A stretch of 64,000 bases of DNA from Rhodeus uyekii (GCA_037043235.1 JAWRVZ010000030.1:4633501-4697500); one strand, 5' to 3'; numbered from the stretch's first letter, positions 44,601 to 56,628 are shown. The notes: generated by a model from the sequence alone, not told the origin. Program-made: numbers and translations.

Positions 44601-47600
44601 TTAACATTTATTAATGCGCTGTGAACAATTAGATTTTAACTAATGTTTACAAAGATTAATAAATGCCTTAAAATATTAATTGTTCGTTGTTAGTTCATGT
44701 TAACCAATGCATTGACTTATGTTAACAGATGGGACCATGTTGTAAATTGTTATCATGAACTCGTATATCTTTGCTGTGTCTTCACAGGGTACTGTTGTGG
44801 CTTTGGAAAAAATCCGATCCAAAATGGAAAAGATAATTCAGAATGCAAAGATGCTGAAGTTGGACTGTATTAAAGCATATTGCTGTAACAGCATACATGC
44901 CGTGAGCACTGACCCCGCTCAGGAATACAGTGCAGGTAAACCTCCATAGTTTTCTTTCTTTCTGTTAATAGTGTGAAATTGTTTGACATGTGATGAATTC
45001 TTAATACACGCAGTTGCAGTTTATGTTACATTTAGATTACATTTAATTGTATAGCAGACCCTTTTAGTTTCAAAGCGACTTACAAATGAGAAGAATCAAA
45101 TCAAATCAAACCAACAATATGCAAGTGGTGTGAGTCTAGCACAGTATATTTAGCAAGCATTTTTTATCATGTTATTCACATGCTCTATTGACATTTACAT
45201 TTCTGCATTTGGCAGACGCTTTTATCTAAGCGACTTGCATTGCATTCAAGAAACACATTCACATTCTAATTAGTTCTTGCTTTCCCTGGGAATCGAACCC
45301 ATGACCTTTTGCATTGTAAGCAGTCTTCAGTATCACGTGATCCCTCACAAATCACTTTACTATGCTGATTTGCTGACCAAGAAGCATTTCTTCATATTAT
45401 ATTTGTAATCAAACAAATGCAGCCTTGCGATCATTAGAGACGTCTTTCAAAAACATTGAAAAATCGTAATCATGCCAAACGTTTGACTATCAAGTGTATA
45501 ATTTATACAAAAGGTTTAATTAGATTTTCAGCTGAACATAAGTTAACATGTATTTATCTTTTGAAAACATACTAATTGCAACTATGTGTATGTTTGTTGA
45601 TGGTCCCCCATATCCTGAGGAGAGTTTTGACCGGATATTACTAGACGCTCCCTGCAGTGGACTGGGTCAAAGGCCCAACATGACCTACAGCTGGAGTCTG
45701 AAAGAAGTCTGCTCCTACCAGCCTCTACAGAGAAAACTTCTCACTACGGTAATACAAGACAATAACGCTCCTGCACTGATCCCACTCATCCAGAATATGT
45801 TTTCTTGGCACTGTGGTTTCCATGGCAATATGAACAGATAAACAAAGATAATGGAAAAAACTGGGATTAGTAGTGAACGGTTTTTACACAAACAAGTCGC
45901 CTCACGCGCACACACATTTCAGTTCTAACATTGCTACTTTGACTTTGTAGCCTGTTCATTATCAAAATAAAATAGTCAACCAAACATAAAAAGTTACACA
46001 ATCAACACATTGCTAGTTTCAGTTTTGCTTTAATTCAATTTAATTTGGCTTGACGTTTATATGTTAATTATACTGAATGCCATTACAATTAGTGCTTTTT
46101 TTATAGCTACTTATATTTTCATTCTTGTTCTGATCTGAACAACGTTAAATTTAAAGGATTTTTTGTGGAGTGTATGGAACTAAAATAGCTGCGGTTATAT
46201 GTGTTTATAATTTTTGTAAACGTTTTGCTTTATTTACTGGTATTTTACATTATTTCTGAACGTAACAATAAAATTAAACTTTTAACTCTCAAAACACAAT
46301 TGTGACTGGGATGTATAACGTGTTTCTTTAAATTACTTTAATCATTTATCTGATAGCATTAATCGGTTAAAAGTCTTACTGTTGATTAGTGGAAAAACAC
46401 ATTCTGTGTGAATATACCCTTATGCTAAACTGCTTGAAAATATGTTTAGCAGATCACAGCTTTCCAGACGAGGCGTTCTTTAACAGACTTGGATATGTAG
46501 GTGTGCTTGTCTTAATATTCCTCTCTTTAAAATCCATAAATCACCGTTCTGCGTTGCTGCTTGCATGTTACTAATTAATAGAAGACTATATAATATGGAA
46601 GTGCGTCTCATATACTGATCATTTATCATTCATGTGATAGATCACTGTGGTTCACTGGAGTCCCAAAGCTTTAGAAATGGTTTTATAACCTTTTCCAGAC
46701 TGCTAGATCTCAACTCCTTATTTGTTCTTGAATTTCTTTGGATCTCGGCATGATGTCTAGCTTTTGAAGATCTTTTAGTCTACTTCACTTTGTTAGGCGG
46801 GTCCTATTTAAGTGATTTCTTGATTGAGAATGCTAATATAGATTACTCTAACTTTAACAACTGTTTTGCAGAATGTGCCGTGTTTGCATTTACATGCTTT
46901 GACCAGCGGATGCCTAGTGTGTAATGCACTTGCGTAGAAGTTCTCATTATTATGAGAAACGTTGTCAATATAATGAGATACTAAGTCATAATTATAAGAA
47001 AGTACGACTGTTGCAGAAAACATGCTCTTCCGTAGGAGCGATATATCTCATTTCAAGTCAGTGAACAGATGGTGGTGCTGTGTACCTACATGTTACAGTG
47101 CAAGTCTTTTATAGCTTACAGCTGTGTTGTTGATAGACTTTTGTGTTGCAGGCTGTACGTTTGTTAAAACCGGGAGGTGTTTTGGTGTATAGCACCTGTA
47201 CGGTGACACTTGCGGAGAATGAAGAACAGGTATCCTGGGCTCTCAAGACGTTCCCCTGTTTAACACTGGAACCACAGGTAAAGGTATTTTTTAGTATAAA
47301 TACATTGTAAAAACATGTATGTACACAATAAGTGCATTGTATCAAGTTAATGATTTTATACAATTATAAGTGTTAGTACTTTGTAGTTAAAGACACTTTA
47401 TATAAAGTGGGTCTCTATTATGTATTTATAATTACTTTAGTTTATTATACACCACTTTCCCACCATTGAAAAGCATAGACTGCCATTGCTTGAAAATGCT
47501 GGTAAATCTCTTGAAAATGTAAACACCCTGATATCATGATGAAAAGGTCTAAACAAAGTTTAATTTGACATATAACGGATGATATTAGTAGTGTAATCCA

Positions 47601-48476
47601 GTGTTTCCCAACCACATAAGTGTGCCATCATAGATTGTCAGGTGTGCCGTGGGAAACTATAAAATTCCATAGAAATAAATTAAATAAAAATATATTGTCA
47701 TTGTCAGACGGAAACCATTTTATTTATGGCATTTGAAACAATGCATGTTTGAACGGTTTAGTTTTTTTTTGTGCTTAGTTGTGTGCCGTTGGATTTTTTT
47801 ACATATCAAAACTGTGCCATGGCAAGATTAACCGTAGATTAACCAGGAAAGTTTTATTTATGTAAATAGAACGTTCTCTGTAGGTTCCTGGAACGTTCAC
47901 CTAACGTTCTCTTAACCTCTACATCCTGATATGCCTGTATACAATCAGTCTACAAATCAGTCTACAAACTAAATTATTTCTTGTTCAAAAGCAATGCAAA
48001 TACAAACAATGCAATACAAAATTATTACAAAAAAATAACCTGCAGGTAATGTTCTGGGAATGTTCTCTTTGGGTTTCAAAATTAACCCCAAAAAATAACC
48101 TGCAGTGAACATTCCCAGAATATTCCCTTTTGGTTACAAAAATAATCAATAGAAAACGTTATCAGAACTTTCTTATTTGGTTCACCCCAAAAAATACCAA
48201 ACGGGAACTATATGGGAACGTTACAGGAACGTTCTGTGTTTACTGGGTATTTGTCACCTCTTCCAGGTGCCTCATTTAGGATCAGAGGGGATGCAAGTTA
48301 CAGGTCTGTCATGTGACCAACGACGGCTACTACAGAGATTTCGTCCAGAATTAGCATGGAGAGGAGCTTGTTCCGCACATTCCTCTGAGAGCCTCCTACA
48401 CGACGCCAACACTGATACTATTGGGTTTTTTATTGCCAAGTTTATAAAAAATGCTAAGAGGTGCTCACAAGCTTAA
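38481..48476 (+). CDS. nsun6: NSUN6 RNA (cytosine-5) methyltransferase, 11 coding exons
   Basis: Transfers methyl from S-adenosylmethionine to cytosine-5 of RNA; the family member NSUN6 is known to act on C72 of tRNA-Cys/Thr and on mRNAs. Exons: 38481-38555, 38924-39070, 41136-41209, 41563-41669, 42279-42432, 42511-42592, 42888-43007, 44788-44935, 45603-45748, 47152-47277 and 48267-48476. All phases agree, giving 462 codons (human about 469). The PUA domain spans about residues 105-205 (VIVGAQCGNAVLRGAHVFMP...KGKKVFLGNGISEVDRS). The SAM motif is DMCAAPGGKTTHIASLMG. The motif IV Cys lies in DAPCSGLGQRPNM and the motif VI catalytic Cys in VYSTCTVTLAENEEQ. Two splice sites are irregular (GC donor after exon 7; no AG before exon 9). 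Tail-to-tail with cacnb2, as in human. Confidence 0.93.
38587..38620. repeat. poly-C tract (34 nt)
   Basis: Uninterrupted c run starting 31 bases after the nsun6 exon 1 donor. The minus strand is a 34-G run. Confidence 0.95.
39484..39646 (+). repeat. tRNA-derived SINE in nsun6 intron 2
   Basis: The head 'ctgtagctcaaacagtagag' resembles an A box and 'ggtaactggtttaattccca' carries a B-box-like GGTTTAATTCC. The tail is 'agtcgctttggataaaagcg' and 'tctgtaaaatgcataaatg'. This is the fish SINE whose tail also appears at 487-590 and 45188-45335. Confidence 0.75.
40022..40140 (+). repeat. repeat copy A ('ccggttatgtcgacggcctc')
   Basis: Direct copy of 42670-42790, about 2.6 kb away, sharing 'tggaatccggttatgtcga', 'ggggttgcaaaaa', 'gatcgaga' and 'ccaatatg.cgattt'. 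Probably one end of a DNA transposon family (pogo/Tigger-like ends are possible). The following 40390-40620 has an unrecognised minus-strand open frame, and 40606-40670 carries an hAT-like 'caggggtcggcaacccgcgg' end. Confidence 0.5.
42670..42790 (+). repeat. repeat copy B
   Basis: Second copy of the repeat at 40022-40140, in the short intron between nsun6 exons 6 and 7. It ends about 100 bp before exon 7. Confidence 0.5.
43063..44494 (+). mobile_element. DD37E Tc1/mariner element, copy 1 (left end missing)
   Basis: Lies in nsun6 intron 7. Matches 54679-56088 of copy 2 almost base for base. The left terminal repeat (about 117 bp in copy 2) is absent, while the right end 'ttctgcactccctg' is present, followed by TA. 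The transposase is broken (one extra G near 43188 shifts the start, and a shared shift lies between the first catalytic Asp and the GGG loop). Catalytic landmarks remain: WTDE, FMQDNAPSHAS and SPDLNPIENLW, with 37 residues between the second Asp and the Glu. Confidence 0.85.
43207..44104 (+). pseudogene. Tc1/mariner transposase pseudogene (copy 1)
   Basis: The N-terminal helix-turn-helix region reads CSSLKIAKLLKRDHRTIKRF...GRKKRAEKPRRKITARELRK. A central part carries LWTDEMRVSLDGP. After a frame change, 43842-44105 reads MIFMQDNAPSHASKYSTAWL...PPCSPDLNPIENLWSIIKCA. It is not translatable as one protein. It is unrelated to nsun6, whose exons 7 and 8 flank it. Confidence 0.8.
45188..45335 (-). 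repeat. tRNA-derived SINE in nsun6 intron 8
   Basis: Reverse complement of the SINE at 39484: tail 'gcatttggcagacgctttta', head with 'ccctgggaatcgaacccatg' (B box GGTTCGATTCC on the minus strand). A second tail-only piece lies at about 45036-45092. Confidence 0.7.
46638..46835 (-). repeat. Tc1 (DD34E) fragment in nsun6 intron 9
   Basis: Closely matches 51257-51445 of the Tc1-like element at 50380-51545 ('ggttcactggagtcccaaag', 'cttttccagactgctagatc', 'gatttcttgattgagaa'), covering only the N-terminal transposase part and its flank. Confidence 0.75.
47585..47830. repeat. hAT-like debris in nsun6 intron 10
   Basis: 'gtgtttcccaaccacataag' and 'ggtgtgccgtgggaaactat' resemble dispersed hAT-type fish repeats. 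Around 47860-48240 a short motif on the theme 'gttctctttgggtttcaaa', 'gaacgttc' recurs several times, a low-order degenerate repeat just upstream of exon 11. Confidence 0.35.
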
Positions 48477-50379
48477 TATAGAACAACAGGCAGGGTTTTA
48501 ATTATTAATATGCACACCATTTATCATCTCCATTTAATGTTTTGATTCGTAGTATTGTTTTCATCTTTTTATTCAATATTATACATAATAGTCAATATTT
48601 GTACAGTAGCCTGTGGCACAATGTATTACATTAAAATAAATTAGTTTATTTGTAAGACTGAAGAATGAATTGATCTGTTTATTGTTTAAATACAGTAGAT
48701 ATAGACCATCTCCAAAGATAAATTACTTTTTGTGGTATTTCATTTAACATCTAGAACTCACGTAAGAAGTAAATTATTTAAGTAATTCAAACTAGAGTTA
48801 AAAAATTTTCATGTGTTAATTTGTTTTTGTAAAGGATTTATTAAAGAGTCAGTCTAAAAGTAATATTAATGATTCAATTAATTATGTTGTTCCAAACCTC
48901 TAAGACCTTCATTCACAAATGAGGATATTTTAATTATTTAGATTTAATTTTATTCGCATATAAACATCAATGATCCATGTATATATTTGAATAAAAGCCT
49001 AAATTCAATCTGTTTATCATATAAACCATTTGAGTCTCTTCAGAAAATTTTAACTAAACCACTTGATTCATATGGATTCATTTTAGCATTTCTTTTTTAA
49101 ATTTTTGAAGCGAACTGAAAGCTCTCAGATTTCATTAAAAAGACCTTTATCTGTGTTCCAAAGATGAACAAAAGTCTTACAGGTTTGGAACGACATGAGG
49201 GCGAGTAAATGATGAAAGAATACATTTTTTGGGGTGAATTATCTCTTTGAGGCTTGTGAGAAAAGATGCCATAATCAACTAAATATTTAGAATCATAAAA
49301 ATATCAATGTCATCGTATGGCTTGTTGACAGTTGGCTTGTTGTTGAGTAATATTTTTTTCTTGTAATTGCGAGTTTGTATCTTTCAATTATCATCTCGCA
49401 ATGCTGACTTTTTTCTCAGAATTGTGAGATGAAAAGTTGCAATTACCTTTTTTATTTTTTTACTCTGGAAACGACCTTCCATACAAAACACCAAATGCAG
49501 TGGTTTAAAAAGCCATAATCAGTTACTTGCATTGTAATAACTGACGTGTATTGTCGGGATGGTCACAATGGCACATATACAATTTTTCTTTTGTCAGCAC
49601 ACCAACACAATAATGGTTAGGTATTTATACACACTGATGACATGCAAGTTTAGAGACAAGTATCCAATGCATTTGTGAAACTGCACTAGTACTTTCAGGA
49701 CATGATGGCTTTATGACGTACCAAGTTTTGTTTCACGTAAAACGTTGCCAAGATACAGCCTTTTGAAGAATTGGAGAAGAATTGGAGAACTTGGAGAATT
49801 TGTTGAAGAATTGGAGAACAGGAAACAGCTTACTGCTCTTCAAGAGCAATATATTTACATATTTCCCAGAGGACAAAATCATTTTATTGCAGTGTTGCCA
49901 TCTATTTTTTGTTTGTTTGTTTTTCTTTGTAATAGTAGAGCGATCATCCAATGTGAAAAGGTAGACCTCAGCATCATATATTCACTGTTTAACTAGCCCA
50001 GAAAAATCTGGGATTTATGAACAACCATCACATAACATACAAATAGACTATTGAACAAGATAGTTTGTGCAATATGTTAATGCAAAAAAAAGAAAAAAGA
50101 TTATGCTCATTTTATTTTTGTAAATGATAAACATATTGCCGATTTCCGCAAATTTATGAGCACAACTGCATAGAATCACTGATTATACAGAATCAGTGAT
50201 GGCCCTATGTAATTATTATGACCAAACATGTATGCTTCATGCTCCTCCCTACCATTCTTTCACAGTTTGAGCCTGATGAATCTTGACATTGTCATCCTGG
50301 AATATGGTCATGATGTTTCTTCCTACATGGTTCTTTAAGAAATTATCACTTATGGTCTGAAGAACTGTTGCTAAACATA
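48477..50379. other. nsun6 3' UTR and intergenic sequence
   Basis: AATAAA at 48635-48640 is the likely nsun6 polyadenylation signal. 48895-49250 is a MITE-family copy ('ttccaaacctctaagacctt' ... 'ggtttggaacgacatgaggg'). 49755-49830 has a short 'gaagaattggagaa' direct repeat. No gene was seen. Confidence 0.5.
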
Positions 50380-51545
50380 CAGTGGTATGAAAAAGAGTTT
50401 TCCCCTTTCCTGATTTCCGGACTTAAACACTGATATCCACTGAGTGCCACACTTAAATATTTCAGATAATCAAGTAAACACAAAAAGCAGTTTTTAAATG
50501 AAGGTTATTATTATTAAGGAAAAACCAAATACAAATCTACATGGCCCTGTGTAAAAGTGTTTGCACCAGCGTTGGGGAGGAATTTTGGCCCACTCATCTT
50601 TGCAGAATTGTTGTACTTCAGCCACATTGGAGGGTTTAAGAGCATGAACTGCCTTTTTAAGGTCATGCCACAGTATCTCAATAAGATTCAGGTCAGAACT
50701 TTGACTAGGCCACTCCAAAGTCTTAAGTTTGTTTTTCTTCAGCCATTCAGAGGTGGACTTGCTGCTGTGTTTTGGATCATTGTCCTGCTCACGACCACAT
50801 TTTTGGTAGACAGCAGAATTCATAGTTCCATTTATCACAGCAAGTCTTCCAGGTCCTGAAGCAACAAACAACCCCAGACCATCACACTACCACCACCATA
50901 TTTTACTGTTGGTATAATGTTATTTTTCTGAAATGCTGTGTTACTTTTACACCAGATGTAATGGGAAACACACCTTCCAAAAAGTTCAGCTTTTGTCACT
51001 GAGTTTTTTCCAAAAAGTGTTGATCATCAAGATGTTTTCTGGCAAGAAAATGAGACGAGCCTTAATGTTCTTTTGGCTCAGCAGTGGTTTTTGTCTTGGA
51101 ACTTCGCCATGCAGGCCATTTTTGTCCAGTCTTTTTCTTATGGTGGAGTCATGAACACTGACCTTAACTGCGCTTTTGGGTTAATTTTGGTTGGCCTGCC
51201 ACTCCTGGGAAGGTTCACCACTGTTCCATGTTTTCGCCATTTGTGGACAATGGCTCTCACTGTGGTTCGCTGGAGTCCCAAAGCTTTAGAAATGGTTTTT
51301 ATAACCTTTTCCAGACTGCTAGATCTCAATTCTCATTTGTTCCTGAATTTCTTTGGATTTCAGCATGATGACTAGCTTTTGAAGATCTTTTAGTCTACTT
51401 CACTTTGTCAGATGAGTCCTATTTAAATGATTTCTTGATTGAGAACATGTGTGGCAGTAATCAGATCTGGGTGTGGCTTGAGAAATTGAACTCAGGTGGG
51501 ATATATATGTTTTAACAGGAGGGGCAATTACTTTTTCACACAGGG
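50380..51545 (-). mobile_element. Tc1-like (DD34E) transposon, degraded
   Basis: Ends 'cagtggtatgaaaaagagtt' (TA before it) and 'actttttcacacagggcc', loosely inverted. On the minus strand the N-terminal domain (51329-51138) reads SKALGLQRTTVRAIVHKWRK, then TVVNLPRSGRPTK. The C-terminal part (50871-50540) reads NDPKHSSKSTSEWLKKNKLK, then SSDLNLIEILWHDLK. The spacing between the last Asp and Glu is 34 residues, the Tc1 signature. The central catalytic segment is disrupted by frame changes. It lies between the nsun6 and cacnb2 3' ends. Confidence 0.8.
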
Positions 51546-52986
51546 CCATGCAGGTTTGGATTTAGCTTTCCCTTAATAAAAACAACCTTCATTTAAAAAG
51601 TGTATTTTGGGTTTACTTGTGTTATCTTTGACTAATATTTAAATTAGTTTGATGAACTGAAACATTTAAGTGTGACAAAGTGTAGAAACATAATTACTGC
51701 AATAATGATCCAATCATTGACTTTTAAGCATTTGCCTATTTAAATACAAATAGCGGCTTTTTTCTGCTTTTTTGGCCACAGAGTGTTTATTTAATCAACA
51801 ATAAAACAATTCTGATTGACACGTAGTTAAATTCAAATTGATGTCTGACATTTATTATCAGTATTCCCTGAATAAAATTGACTGAACAATTCATTTTTAC
51901 ACATTTTTGTATTTGTTTTTTTGTTTTTACTGGAAAGGTTGTTTTTATGTTTGCATCATGTTCGACAAAGTTTTATTTCAAAAGATCATGTTTGAATTAA
52001 TCGTTGTTTGTTCCCGCCCTTAGTAAGGCAAAATCAGAAACATTCTATACGACTTTAAGAACACTAGAGTCTCACTGCTAAAAGGACCGTATGAAAACAA
52101 CATTACAGCTTAAATAACACATTTTGATGTAATACGCTCCAAAATCATAAAATTCTTTTTATGAGCATCTTTCAAATCTCTAGCAATTCAAAGATGATAC
52201 AGATAAAAATCATTTAATTTAACTGTGGCATTTCATTAACTCCTGGTCAATTCGTCAGGACAGTATTTTATACAAACCAAAACTATCATGTCATTTTTGT
52301 AATGTTTTTATCCTATGCAAAGCAATACATACCTTTAACACACAAGTATACCATTAAATAACAATTCTAAACAACATCCACACAACAAAAAAATAAATAT
52401 CCTATTTGTTTTAGAACTAACCTAAAACAGCAGTGAAGACGCAGTTGAGAATTCAACATGAAATGGCATTCACAACACATTATACTTCTATAATGTGACA
52501 TCTTTCTGGGAGAATAGAATATTCAACATCAGCAAAATAAAAATACTAGTAATTTAATTATATCAAACTAGAATTTTAGGAAATACTGTATATCAGGTTA
52601 CAAAACAAAACAGCAGATTTCAAAATGGGGGCACATTTTGCAATTTTTGTCACCTTCGCTGGAATTTCTGCTTGCTTTACTTTGTCATTTCAGAAGCAGA
52701 GCAAGTTATTGGATTTTAATATAACATGCATCTGTGATTCATTCAATAAGACCAGGAATGCAACTAAAAAAAAATAAAAAAAAAATAGGCAAATTTTAAA
52801 GAAAGACAATTTCATCATTCATGCCGTATTAAATTAATATATGATTGTCTTTGATTTGTCCACACTCGGGGAAAAACGTGTATGGATACACATTACACTG
52901 CCCTGTGCCAATCAAAGGCCATGGAAGAGGTCAGCAGTAGTGTGTGTGTGGCACAGTTGTATTTGTGAATGCGTGTGTGTTCCTCA
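51546..52986 (-). other. cacnb2 3' UTR (proposed) and spacer
   Basis: AT-rich, low in repeats, immediately downstream of the cacnb2 stop. AATAAA on the minus strand at 51977-51972 is one candidate polyadenylation signal, which would make a roughly 1-kb UTR. Not proven. Confidence 0.4.
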
Positions 52987-53520
52987 CTACTCTACGTAAT
53001 GCTCTCCTGCCCATTCTGCCTCTCCTTCCCTCCTGTCCCTCTCATGATGATGCTCTCGTTGCGATTTGGGCTTTCCTCTTTGTCGGCAGTTCCTCTCATT
53101 GTGGTCATATTCCTTCTCTTTGTCCCCACGATGATGGTGATGGTGATGATGGTTAGGCTGAATCGACGGGTCCAGTTCCTCTGTATCTCTGTGAGTCTGT
53201 GCATGTCCAGCAAGAGGCTCGGGATACGTGGACTCTAACGTCTCTTGTTTGGAAAATATCCGATTTGTTCGATTATGATGGTGGTGATGATGGCGGTGAT
53301 GATGATGAGGATGACTGTGGTGTTCAGTCCGTGTGGATGAGGAATGGTGATGTTTATGACGGCTTCTCCATTCACTCTGTAACTGTTGTTGATCTTTACC
53401 GTTTCTCTCCTCAATGTCGTCTTCATCCAAACTTTCTTGCTTCTGACACTGGTAGTGATGATGATGATGCTGATGATTTTCATAAAAGCCTGTCCTGTTG
53501 CCCATTGGTTGATCTGGGCC
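52987..53520 (-). CDS. cacnb2: cacnb2 last exon, histidine-rich C-terminus
   Basis: 177 codons from GPDQPMGNR to EHYVE and a TAG stop. Acceptor cag at 53521-53523. Rich in His runs (HPHHHHRHHHHHHNRTNR, NHHHHHHHRGDKEKEYD), Arg and Gln. The C-terminal part YDHNERN...RQRGKPKSQ parallels 'QDHNECNKQRSRHKSK' of mammalian beta-2. The opposite strand is a gatgat/tgatga repeat, so His codons arose from a cat/cac triplet repeat. Confidence 0.85.
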   Translation of the reverse strand, partial: GPDQPMGNRTGFYENHQHHHHHYQCQKQESLDEDDIEERNGKDQQQLQSEWRSRHKHHHSSSTRTEHHSHPHHHHRHHHHHHNRTNRIFSKQETLESTYPEPLAGHAQTHRDTEELDPSIQPNHHHHHHHRGDKEKEYDHNERNCRQRGKPKSQREHHHERDRREGEAEWAGEHYVE

Positions 53521-54415
53521 CTGTTTCAGCAACACGTGCACAATGTTAATTATAACAAAACAACAGTTATATGGATTCGTACACCCAAAATTGCAAACCA
53601 AACAAATTCTGATCAAGGAAATTGTTAACACATTTTTAGGACAAAATTTCCAAGTCACTTCTTTCAATCTAAAAAAGTAAAAAGCCTTTATTCACATCAT
53701 GCCTCAGACATTACAAAAATATTTTAGTAATTTTTTATTCTAATTCTACTATGGGCCATGATGTGAACAAAGGCTTTTTATTTTGTGAACTGAAAGTCTT
53801 CTTTCTTCTAAAAATTATATGTTTGAAACCCAACCAAAGAGCACCTTTTGGGATCTCTTCCAAGGTCCTACTTCACAAGGCAAGTAGCATTCCAAGATGT
53901 TTTCCTTGAATTTATGGTAGCACTTACACACTCACAACAATAGGGAGGTTCTATTAAAGGGATAGTTTACCCAAAAGTGAAAAATTGCTTATTCACTCCA
54001 TCCAAGATGTAGGTGTCTGTAAAGGTTAATGGCTACTGTCACTTTTAGAGGTAAAAAAAACAAATTCGGACAAAACAAAATGAATGCCTGTGGCTCCTGA
54101 TGGAACATTGAGGTCTATTGAAGCAAAACGATCAGTCTGTACAAGAAACTGAACATTGTTTACAACGTTATTACCTTAAGTGTTGGGAATCTGAATCATG
54201 TCCAGAACATAAATCTGAACATTGGATAAATCCAAGTTCAACATTCCTGTTTCATTTGGTTTACATTGGAGTTACAGGTTTTTACAAAGTGGATTTTGGA
54301 TTGCTTTTTTCACTCCAGAAACTACAGTCAACTGGATATTTCTAACTCACTGCCTTTAAAGATATGTTTTTGTAATAGAAATCTACAGATGTAGCTATAT
54401 ATATATAGCTATATA

Positions 54416-54466
<51 letters not shown>

Positions 54467-56628
54467 TAAATTAAACAATTAAATGTGCATTGTGGATGTT
54501 TTCATTCCGCTATTCTGAAAAAAAAGTTGTTATGGAAGCCCAAAATCTCAAAATTGACGTACAGGGAGTGCAGATTTATTAGGCAAATGAGTATTTTGAC
54601 CACATCATCCTCGTTATGCATGTTGTCTTACTCCAAGCTGTATAGGCTGGAAAGCCTACTACCAATTAAGCATATTAGGTGATGTGCATCTCTGTAATGA
54701 GAAGGGGTGTGGTCTAATGACATCAACACCCTATATCAGGTGTGCATAATTATTAGGCAACTTCCTTTCCTTTGGCAAAATGGGTCAAAAGAAGGACTTG
54801 ACAGGCTCAGAAAAGTCCAAAATAGTGAGATATATTGCAGAGGGATGCAGCAGTCTTAAAATAGCCAAGCTTCTGAAGCGTGATCATCGAACAATCAAGC
54901 GTTACATTCAAAATAGTCAACAGGGTCGCAAGAAGCGTGCGGAAAAACCAAGGCGCAAAATAACTGCCCGTGAACTGAGAAAAGTCAAGCGTGCAGCTGC
55001 CAAGATGCCACTTGCCACCAGTTTGGCCATATTTCAGAGCTGCAACATCACTGGAGTGCCCAAAAGCACAAGGTGTGCAATACTCAGAGACATGGCCAAG
55101 GTAAGAAAGGCAGAAAGTCGACCACCACTGAACAAGACACACAAGCTGAAACGTCAAGACTGAGCCAAGAAATATCTCAAGACTGATTTTTCTAAGGTTT
55201 TATGGACTGATGAAATGAGAGTGAGTCTTGATGGGCCCGTGGCTGGATTGGTAAAGGGCAGAGAGCTCCAGTCCGACTCAGACGCCAACAAGGTGGAGGT
55301 GGAGTACTGGTTTGGGCTGGTATCATCAAAGATGAGCTTGTGGGGCCTTTTCGGGTTGAGGATGGAGTCAAGCTCAACTCCCAATCCTACTGCCAGTTTC
55401 TGGAAGACACCTTCTTCAAGTAGTGGTACAGGAAGAAGTCTGCATCCTTCAAGAAAAACATGATTTTCATGCAGGACAATGCTCCATCACACGCGTCCAA
55501 GTACTCCACAGCGTGGCTGGCAAGAAAGGGTATAAAAGAAGAAAATCTAATGATATGGCCTCCTTGTTCACCTGTGGTCCATCATCAAATGTGCGATTTA
55601 CAAGGAGGGAAAACAGTACACCTCTCTGAACAGTGTCTGGGAGGCTGTGGTTGCTGCTGCACGCAATGTTGATGGTGAACAGATCAAAACACTGACATAA
55701 TCCATGGATGGCAGGCTTTTGAGTGTCCTTGCAAAGAAAGGTGGCTATATTGGTCACTGATTTGTTTTTGTTTGGTTTTTGAATGTCAGAAATGTATATT
55801 TGTGAATGTTGAGATGTTATATTGGTTTCACTGGTAAAAATAAATAATTGAAATGGGTATAAATTTGTTTTTTGTTAAGTTGCCTAATAATTATGCACAG
55901 TAATAGTCACCTGCACACACAGATATCCCCCTAAAATAGCTAAAACTAAAAACTACTTAAAATATTGATACAAAAATATTCAGCTTTGATATTAATGAGT
56001 TTTTTGTGTTCAGTGAGAACATGGTTGTTGTTCAATAATAAAATTAATCTTCAAAAATACAACTTGCCTAATAATTCTGCACTCCCTGTACAGTAACAAA
56101 ATCATATAAAATATGAATAACATGTTTTGAGTAAAAACAGACACGCACATGAAAGTCACTGCAAATCACTTCAAACCACATTAAATCTATTACTGCTCTC
56201 CCTAGAATGCCATATGAAAAAGCTTAAAGTCAATCAAAGCAGAATAGTTCACCCAAAACTGACCTCATTTACTTATCCTTATGCAATTTCAAAACTTATT
56301 TTCTTCCTAAAATGAAGGGTGGTGCAGGTGTTTTACATATAATCAAACCACATGCGCTGTCGAGATAAAAAAAGGAGAGAAGTATCAAAAACGCTCCAAA
56401 GTACCATAAAAGTAGCCCATATAAACATCCATGAAAGAGCTTTGCGCTCATAAATATCTTTCCATTTGTCTGGAAAACGGCAGCTTTAATTACTTTGTTT
56501 ATCATTGCAGAAAATGTAATATGGGTTTGATGTAAATGAGTGTTTTCATTTTGGGTGAGTAATTCCTTTAGGCTAAATCCTAATGAAAAATCACAATTCT
56601 GTTCAAATTGTTGACAGTTGCAAACAAA

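Noticed and set aside
53199..53549. Plus-strand Asp-rich frame opposite the cacnb2 last exon
   Set aside because: The Asp runs (DDGGDDDED) are the antisense reading of the His triplet repeat.
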